From: an uncultured Bacteriovorax sp.
GTDB taxonomy: Bacteria > Bdellovibrionota > Bacteriovoracia > Bacteriovoracales > Bacteriovoracaceae
Direction of reading: 5' to 3'
DNA length: 45,005 nucleotides
Assembly: GCA_946480715.1 (NCBI GenBank)
Contig: CAMLKK010000025.1
Span: 1-45,005 of the forward strand
A program made the translations under genes and the position numbers. Under the pieces are notes generated by a model. It was not told where the DNA came from. It saw nothing but the letters and a program-made list of their open reading frames with translations, and did no database searches. Positions within the stretch are counted from its first letter, which is position 1. The number at the start of each line of letters is the position of its first letter. Below are positions 39,931-45,005 of the stretch, in pieces.

Positions 39931-39934
39931 AATT

Positions 39935-41707
39935 CTAAACATCTTCAAAACGTTTGTCGGAATGATGGGGAACTTGTGACCCATCAGTTCCTGTTTGTTT
40001 TGTAACAGGTGCTGCCTTCGCAACAACTGGTTTAGGCTTTTCTGCTTTTTTCGCCGGCGGCATTGAAATCACATTTTTCACTGCTGCTGGTGCCGTTTCT
40101 TTTTTAGCAATGACTGGAGCAGGTGTTTTAGCTTCAGTTGTTACTCCACCAACTAGTAAGATTTGTAATTTATCAGCCGTAGCCTTGATTGAGTGAGAGA
40201 GTGACATAACCTGAGTAGAGTTCGATGCAACACTTTGAGAAGCAATCGAGTTTTGGTTAGTAACTTCATCAATTTGGCCCATGGCCTTGTTAACTTCCTG
40301 AATACCAACCGATTGTTCAGCTGATGCTGTTGCAACTTCCGAAACAAGTCTCTCAACACTCATAACCATTTTATCAATTTCAGTCAGAGCAACTTCACAC
40401 TCACGTGCTTTATCAACACCTGTTTCAATTTTTTCTTTTCCTTCTAAAACCATTCGATCAACTTGCGATTTAGTACTATTAACAATTGTATTAACTTTAG
40501 TAATACTCTCATCAAGGAGAACTCGAATTTCATTCGCTGCTGATCCACTCATTTGAGCTAGATTTCCAACTTCTTCCGCAACAACAGCAAAGCCTTTTCC
40601 TTGTTCACCTGCGCGAGCAGCTTCAACAGAGGCGTTGAATGAGAGTAGCTTAGTTTGAAAAACGATATCGTTAATGACTTTTGTTTTGTCCGAGATGTTT
40701 GTAATAACTTTTACCATCTCCTGAAGTTCCTGGTTGTTTCTTACCATGAACTCATTAAATGATTCGTTGTTGTGATTGATATCTTCCATGGCCGTAAGCA
40801 TATTGTTGACTGCAGCTTGACCTTTTTTTACTGAACTTAAGCTTTCAGCAGCGGAACTCTTCGCATGATTAGCATTGTCTGAGTTTCTATTAATCATGGC
40901 CGAGATTTCTTCTAAACTTGAAGCCGTTTCTTGAACAGCTGCTGCTTGTTCAGTGGCACATGATGAAAGCTCTGTACTTAATGAACTCATAGAAGATGCT
41001 GATTGAGTCAGTTCAGGTGTTGAAGAGTTAAGTTCATTAATGGCTTCAGAGAGATTACGGCTGATTGAATTAGCAAGCCATAGGCCTAGACCCAAGCTTA
41101 ATATGAAACCAGCAATGACAAGGACGACAGAGACAATTGTCGATAGTTTTGCAATCTCTTGTGAAGCTGCAATCCAGATATCCGCTTCTTTCTCTTGAAA
41201 GCTAATGAGTTTTTCTATGGAGCCAAAGTAATCATTAGTTGCTTTAGTGTATCCTTCTAGAAATTCTTTAGTGACCGATTCAGATGCACCTTCTTTTTCA
41301 AAATGTTCTTTGAGTGCTACCGTTTTTTCCTTAACTACTTTCCATTTAGAACTCATGTCTTCGTAAATGGGTGCTTCACCTTCAGCAAATGGGATTTCAT
41401 TATAGTGTTTATCATTCTCTTCATATTCTTTGATTTCAGCAGTAATTCTTTCGAGTCCTTCTTTTACTTCTGATTCTTGTTTAGAGAACCCAACAATAAA
41501 AGTCATACGTGCTCGAAGAACACGTGCACTATCGCGCATATTGAGTAATCTTTCAGCATTTGCCATGTTGATATTCACAACGTGATCATATTTTGAAAGC
41601 ACTTGATTGAGGTAGTAGTATCCCAATCCTCCAACTACTAATGTGAAAAGAGAGGCGATTAAAAATCCGATAAAAATTCGGTATTTCAAATGCAGTTTGG
41701 AATACAT
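39935..41707 (-). CDS. Methyl-accepting chemotaxis protein
   Basis: A 590-residue transmembrane receptor. The first membrane helix is at about residues 10-31, a periplasmic helical sensor region (four-helix-bundle type) runs to about 190, and the second membrane helix is [23 protein letters not shown] short, degenerate HAMP-like segment leads into the signalling coiled coil, with the hairpin tip [25 protein letters not shown]. The tail after about residue 530 is Ala/Pro/Lys-rich and unstructured, with no CheR-binding pentapeptide. I chose ATG 41707 because AGGAG precedes it; an earlier in-frame ATG at 41725 lies upstream of that ribosome site. Ligand unknown; no che genes are nearby. Confidence 0.93.
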   Translation of the reverse strand: MYSKLHLKYRIFIGFLIASLFTLVVGGLGYYYLNQVLSKYDHVVNINMANAERLLNMRDSARVLRARMTFIVGFSKQESEVKEGLERITAEIKEYEENDKHYNEIPFAEGEAPIYEDMSSKWKVVKEKTVALKEHFEKEGASESVTKEFLEGYTKATNDYFGSIEKLISFQEKEADIWIAASQEIAKLSTIVSVVLVIAGFILSLGLGLWLANSISRNLSEAINELNSSTPELTQSASSMSSLSTELSSCATEQAAAVQETASSLEEISAMINRNSDNANHAKSSAAESLSSVKKGQAAVNNMLTAMEDINHNNESFNEFMVRNNQELQEMVKVITNISDKTKVINDIVFQTKLLSFNASVEAARAGEQGKGFAVVAEEVGNLAQMSGSAANEIRVLLDESITKVNTIVNSTKSQVDRMVLEGKEKIETGVDKARECEVALTEIDKMVMSVERLVSEVATASAEQSVGIQEVNKAMGQIDEVTNQNSIASQSVASNSTQVMSLSHSIKATADKLQILLVGGVTTEAKTPAPVIAKKETAPAAVKNVISMPPAKKAEKPKPVVAKAAPVTKQTGTDGSQVPHHSDKRFEDV

Positions 41708-41790
41708 ATTTGCTCCTGAAAACATGATTTAAAACATGCTTCTCTATTCGAAAACTCAGGAGTGTTTATTAATTAATTTTTCTTAATGTT

Positions 41791-41814
41791 GAATAAGACT
41801 TCACACACTTATTC
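41791..41814 (-). terminator. Weak hairpin at the end of the nusB operon
   Basis: GAATAAG and CTTATTC pair around a ten-base loop and overlap the stop of the unknown gene at 41809. On the minus strand an A/T-rich stretch follows without a clean T-run, so this is a weak terminator before the chemotaxis gene. Confidence 0.35.
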
Positions 41815-42228
41815 TAAAGTTATGGAAATAAATTCGAACTGTGAATAACGTTTAGAAAGTTCTGTTGTCCAATCAGCATGAGAACTACTGATGACTAGCA
41901 CTTTTCGTCTATCGTTTGCATTCGATTGAATGAGTGCCACTTGCTCATCAATCTCACCAGCGATTTCTGATTTAGAAGATCCTTCGGTATTAAGATGAGC
42001 AAGAAATAATGTCTGATTAAAATTGTCGGTGAAGAAAATATTAGCACGGCTTTTAGAGCTAGATTCACCGTAGATCATTTGCGAAAGAAGACCGTCAAAC
42101 AGATAGTTCAACTGATCAAACGATGCGAGTTCGCGTGACAGTGGTGCAGGGGTGATCCAGAACAATCCGATGATTTCCGGAGTCACCATATCCGCAAGAT
42201 TTTTTGGTCGCGTTTCGTGATTAAGCAT
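41809..42228 (-). CDS. Protein of unknown function coupled to nusB
   Basis: A 139-residue soluble protein. I see an alpha/beta pattern (EIIGLFWITPAPLSREL, RANIFFTDNF, RRKVLVISSSHADW, QFEFISITLE) but no family I can name. Its ATG at 42228 overlaps the nusB 3' end by eight bases, so it is the last gene of the fabF-glyA-nrdR-nusB operon. The end of the frame coincides with a weak hairpin. Confidence 0.6.
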   Translation of the reverse strand: MLNHETRPKNLADMVTPEIIGLFWITPAPLSRELASFDQLNYLFDGLLSQMIYGESSSKSRANIFFTDNFNQTLFLAHLNTEGSSKSEIAGEIDEQVALIQSNANDRRKVLVISSSHADWTTELSKRYSQFEFISITLE

Positions 42229-42712
42229 TGTCTTTGGCGAGTTTGTCTAAAACACTGTTAACGAATCCATGTGATTCATTCGGGCAGTATTTTTTAGCAA
42301 CGTTTACGTATTCGTTAATAAAAACACCTGCAGAAGTTTCTTTGTCGTTTAGAATTTCGTAAGCACCTAGTAAAAGCACAGCAAGATTCATACGATCAAC
42401 TTTTTGGATGTTCCCGTTAGCGAGATATTTTTCGATAAGTTTTGTATTTTTATCTTCCTGCTTAAGCGCACCCATGATGAGTTCTTTAGCGAAGAATTTA
42501 GTATGCATGTCGATGTTGTTGTCTGGATGTTCATTGTCTTCTTCATTGTAAGAAGCATCGAACATGTTAAGAGCAGACTCTAGTGAACCTACATCTGTAG
42601 CGATTTTATTTTTTTCTTCCGCGAAATCAGCAAGAAGATGTTTGTAGATGAATTTGAAAGCATACTCTCTACCTAGAGAGCGTTTTGCAGGAGCTTTATT
42701 GTTGGAGTTCAC
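42221..42712 (-). CDS. nusB: Transcription antitermination factor NusB
   Basis: A 163-residue all-helical RNA-binding protein that, with NusE, forms rRNA antitermination complexes. Family blocks are RSLGREYAFKFIYKHLL, the central VDRMNLAVLLLGAYEIL and INEYVNVAKKYCPNESHGFVNSVLDKL. I prefer the GTG at 42712, which has AAAGG about eight bases upstream; a GTG at 42721 lies within that site. It overlaps the nrdR 3' end and is followed by an unknown gene overlapping its own end. Confidence 0.93.
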   Translation of the reverse strand: MNSNNKAPAKRSLGREYAFKFIYKHLLADFAEEKNKIATDVGSLESALNMFDASYNEEDNEHPDNNIDMHTKFFAKELIMGALKQEDKNTKLIEKYLANGNIQKVDRMNLAVLLLGAYEILNDKETSAGVFINEYVNVAKKYCPNESHGFVNSVLDKLAKDNA

Positions 42713-43193
42713 GTTTGTCACCTTTATCAGAAATAGTTTTTACAGAGTGCAGATTGTTTTTAAGTCCATAAACGAATTCTTCAATGTCTTTGAAGTCCCA
42801 GTAGAAAGAAGCATAACGAACGTAGGCGACACGATCGAGCTTTTTAAGCTGATCCATAATGAGTCCACCTAGTTCAAGCGCTTTTACTTCCGTATGAGAA
42901 ATTTCGAGAAGAGCGCGTTCCACATTGATAATCAAATTAGCGATGCTATCAGTTGGAATGTTTCTTTTCGAACAGGCCTTGTTCAAACCTTTCGTGATTT
43001 TCTCACGGTTATAGTTCTCGCGGCGACCGTCTTTTTTTACGATCAAAGGCATTTCAATTTTAATTTTTTCGTAAGTCGTAAAACGAGCTTCACAAGCATC
43101 ACAACGACGACGACGGCGTACGGAATTTTCTTCAAGAAGTGTTCTCGAATCAATTACGCGTGTTTCATGGGCCGTGCAGACAGGACATTGCAT
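42696..43193 (-). CDS. nrdR: Transcriptional repressor NrdR
   Basis: A 165-residue regulator of ribonucleotide reductase genes. The N-terminal zinc ribbon is Cys3-x2-Cys6 and Cys31-x2-Cys34 (MQCPVC, RRRRRCDAC), followed by FTTYE. The ATP-cone domain runs from VKKDGRRENYNREKI to about residue 140. It binds ATP/dATP and represses nrd operons. The class II RNR gene lies 12.5 kb away in this window. The ATG at 43193 is one base after the glyA stop, a conserved glyA-nrdR arrangement. Confidence 0.95.
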   Translation of the reverse strand: MQCPVCTAHETRVIDSRTLLEENSVRRRRRCDACEARFTTYEKIKIEMPLIVKKDGRRENYNREKITKGLNKACSKRNIPTDSIANLIINVERALLEISHTEVKALELGGLIMDQLKKLDRVAYVRYASFYWDFKDIEEFVYGLKNNLHSVKTISDKGDKRELQQ

Positions 43194-43194
43194 A

Positions 43195-44448
43195 TTACTT
43201 GTACACCGGGAATTGTTTGCAGAGTTCAAGAACCTGCATTTTAATTTTAGCGAGTGCCGCTTCGTCTTTTGAATCTTTCATCGCAGAATGAATCCATCCC
43301 GCAAGAAGTTCCATGTGTTTTTCCGTCATTCCACGAGTCGTGATCGCTGGAGTTCCAAGACGAACACCAGAAGTTACGAATGGAGAGCGTTTATCTTGTG
43401 GGATCATGTTTTTGTTACATGTGATACCCGCCATTTCAAGCGCGTGCTCAGCTTCTTTACCAGAAAGTCCCATAGAGTCTGTTTTAACAAGTACAAGATG
43501 GTTGTCAGTTCCGCCTGTCACAAGAGCAATGCCTTTGCTCGTAAGAACAGCAGCGAGCGCTTTAGCGTTAGCGATAACTTGTTTTTGGTATGTCACGAAG
43601 TCTGGTTGAAGGGCTTCGTTGAAAGCTACTGCTTTAGCCGCAATAACGTGTTCAAGCGGTCCACCTTGGATACCAGGGAAGATGTTTGAGTTTAATTTTT
43701 TAAACAACTCTTCGTTGTTCGTAAGAATAATTCCTCCGCGTGGTCCGCGAAGAGTTTTATGCGTAGTTGATGTTGTGACATCTGCATGCGGGATAGGAGA
43801 GTTGTGTAAACCAGCAGCGACAAGTCCCGCGATATGGGCCATATCAACCATCAGTTTTGCGCCAACTTCATCAGCAATTTCTTTGAACGTTTTGAAATCA
43901 ATTTCGCGAGGATAAGCAGAAGCTCCGGCCACGATAAGTTTCGGTTGCTCTTTCTTTGCTTGTTCACGAACGATGTTAAAATCGATTCTTTCTGTTTCGT
44001 AGTTCAATCCGTAAGCGGCAAACTTAAAAAGTTTTCCTGAGAAGTTAACTGGAGACCCGTGAGTAAGGTGTCCACCTTCAGCAAGATTCATCCCGAGAAC
44101 TTTGTCACCGTGTTCAAGCATGGCGAAGTAGGCGCCCATGTTTGCTTGTGAGCCAGAGTGCGCTTGCACGTTCGCGAATTTTGCACCAAAAAGTTTAGTG
44201 ACTCTTTCGATCGCAAGAATTTCACCCTGATCAACGAATTCACATCCACCGTAGTAGCGTTTATTCGGAAGACCTTCAGCATATTTGTTTGTAAGGATAG
44301 ATCCTTGCGCTTCCATGACCGCTTGAGAAGTATAGTTTTCAGAAGCAATAAGCTCCAATCCATCTTCTTGACGAGCACGTTCTTTTTGAATGATTCCAAA
44401 AATTTCTGGGTCCATCGATTTTAGAGAAGAAGCGTTTTTATTAAACAT
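43195..44448 (-). CDS. glyA: Serine hydroxymethyltransferase
   Basis: A 417-residue PLP enzyme interconverting serine and glycine and charging tetrahydrofolate with a one-carbon unit. Visible marks are [54 protein letters not shown] and the PLP lysine in [21 protein letters not shown] precedes the ATG at 44448, three bases after fabF ends. Full length for the family. Confidence 0.98.
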   Translation of the reverse strand: MFNKNASSLKSMDPEIFGIIQKERARQEDGLELIASENYTSQAVMEAQGSILTNKYAEGLPNKRYYGGCEFVDQGEILAIERVTKLFGAKFANVQAHSGSQANMGAYFAMLEHGDKVLGMNLAEGGHLTHGSPVNFSGKLFKFAAYGLNYETERIDFNIVREQAKKEQPKLIVAGASAYPREIDFKTFKEIADEVGAKLMVDMAHIAGLVAAGLHNSPIPHADVTTSTTHKTLRGPRGGIILTNNEELFKKLNSNIFPGIQGGPLEHVIAAKAVAFNEALQPDFVTYQKQVIANAKALAAVLTSKGIALVTGGTDNHLVLVKTDSMGLSGKEAEHALEMAGITCNKNMIPQDKRSPFVTSGVRLGTPAITTRGMTEKHMELLAGWIHSAMKDSKDEAALAKIKMQVLELCKQFPVYK

Positions 44449-44451
44449 GCT

Positions 44452-45005
44452 TTACACCTTTTTTAAAACGAGTGATGAGTTTGTTCCACCGAAACCAAAA
44501 GAGTTATTGAGTGCATACTTGATATCTTTTTTAACGGCTTTGTTGGCCGTGATATCGAGATCACATTCAGGATCAAGATTTTTTACGTTGATTGTTGGAG
44601 GAATGATTCCTGTATGCAAGGCCATTGCACAGAAGATTGTTTCAATTCCACCCGCAGCTCCTAACAAGTGACCCGTCATCGATTTAGTTGAAGAGACGTT
44701 GATATTGTGAGCGTGATCACCGAAAGCTTTTTTAATCGCTCTTAGTTCTCCAATATCTCCAAGCGGAGTAGAAGTTCCGTGGGCGTTTACATAACCAATT
44801 TCTTTAACATCGATGCCAGCATCTTCAATCGCCATTTTCATTGAGCGGAATGCACCGTCACCTTCTGGGTGTGGAGCTGTGATGTGGTAGGCATCTGACG
44901 TAGCACCATGACCTACAACTTCAGCATAAATTTTTGCTCCACGAGCAACAGCTTTGTCGTAGTTTTCAAGAATAAGAATTCCTGCACCTTCACCAAGAAC
45001 AAATC
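44452..45005 (-). CDS. fabF: Beta-ketoacyl-ACP synthase II, C-terminal part (runs off right edge)
   Basis: About 184 codons of the 3' end are visible; the N-terminus and catalytic Cys are outside the window. The frame reads without interruption from the right edge (FVLGEGAGILILE). Thiolase-fold active-site histidines are present in NAHGTSTPLGD and in STKSMTGHLLGAAGG, and the final NNSFGFGGTNSSLVL is typical of FabF. It elongates acyl-ACP in fatty acid synthesis. It is first visible gene of the fabF-glyA-nrdR-nusB operon. Confidence 0.96.
   Translation of the reverse strand, partial: FVLGEGAGILILENYDKAVARGAKIYAEVVGHGATSDAYHITAPHPEGDGAFRSMKMAIEDAGIDVKEIGYVNAHGTSTPLGDIGELRAIKKAFGDHAHNINVSSTKSMTGHLLGAAGGIETIFCAMALHTGIIPPTINVKNLDPECDLDITANKAVKKDIKYALNNSFGFGGTNSSLVLKKV

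Noticed and set aside
1..45005. CRISPR array, insertion sequence or prophage
   Set aside because: No regularly spaced repeats, transposase, integrase or phage structural genes were seen.

Overview
The window looks like chromosomal DNA of a low-GC (roughly 40% by eye) Gram-negative bacterium. The most likely source is the Bacteriovorax/Peredibacter side of the Bdellovibrionota. This is inferred from the AT-rich codon use, the many lipoproteins and periplasmic proteins, the fabF-glyA-nrdR-nusB run and the overall gene mix, not from a marker gene. Genes are dense, often overlap by 1-14 bases in operons, and several convergent pairs overlap at their 3' ends. No gene-free stretch reaches 300 bases; the longest (35777-35957, 181 bases) shows nothing I can name beyond a possible promoter. 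I see no phage, insertion sequence or CRISPR array.

Layout. 1-2068 (minus): a secreted papain-like peptidase cut by the left edge, then an M24 peptidase and a small unknown protein in one operon. 2097-9911 (plus): a receiver-like protein, then a tight operon of an MFS transporter, a GNAT-type acyltransferase, a LuxE-like acyl-activating enzyme, a LuxC-like acyl reductase fused to an adenylating ligase, a second stand-alone ligase and a 29-residue membrane peptide. There is no luciferase, so this looks like an undescribed acyl/aldehyde-forming pathway with its own exporter. 9908-19943: housekeeping and assorted genes (hflX, panC, coaBC, radical SAM/SPASM protein, KDKE methyltransferase, phospholipase D lipoprotein, ogt, arylamine N-acetyltransferase, protein-glutaminase-like lipoprotein).

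19940-30794 reads as a low-oxygen / nitrogen-oxide / stress island: universal stress protein, thioredoxin-reductase-like flavoprotein, MocR regulator, DUF2917 protein, phosphoribosyltransferase, Hsp20, nitrite reductase NirK with a fused cytochrome c domain, NirV, SCO copper chaperone, a cysteine-rich LuxR-type regulator, class II (B12-dependent) ribonucleotide reductase and QueD. An FNR/DNR-like palindrome lies between the last two. The gene content resembles hypoxia regulons such as mycobacterial DosR.

30831-35529: a small secreted protein, a frameshifted solute-binding protein gene, and a second MocR/flavoprotein module, here with an AhpD-like protein. 35700-35776 is tRNA-Asp. 35958-39930: SDR, small secreted protein, trmO, def, greB, DUF6165, methyltransferase. 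39935-45005 (minus): a chemotaxis receptor, then the fabF-glyA-nrdR-nusB-unknown operon, with fabF cut by the right edge.

Most promising for new biology: the LuxE/LuxC-ligase operon, the doubled MocR-flavoprotein modules with candidate operators, and the five-cysteine LuxR-type regulator beside nirK.
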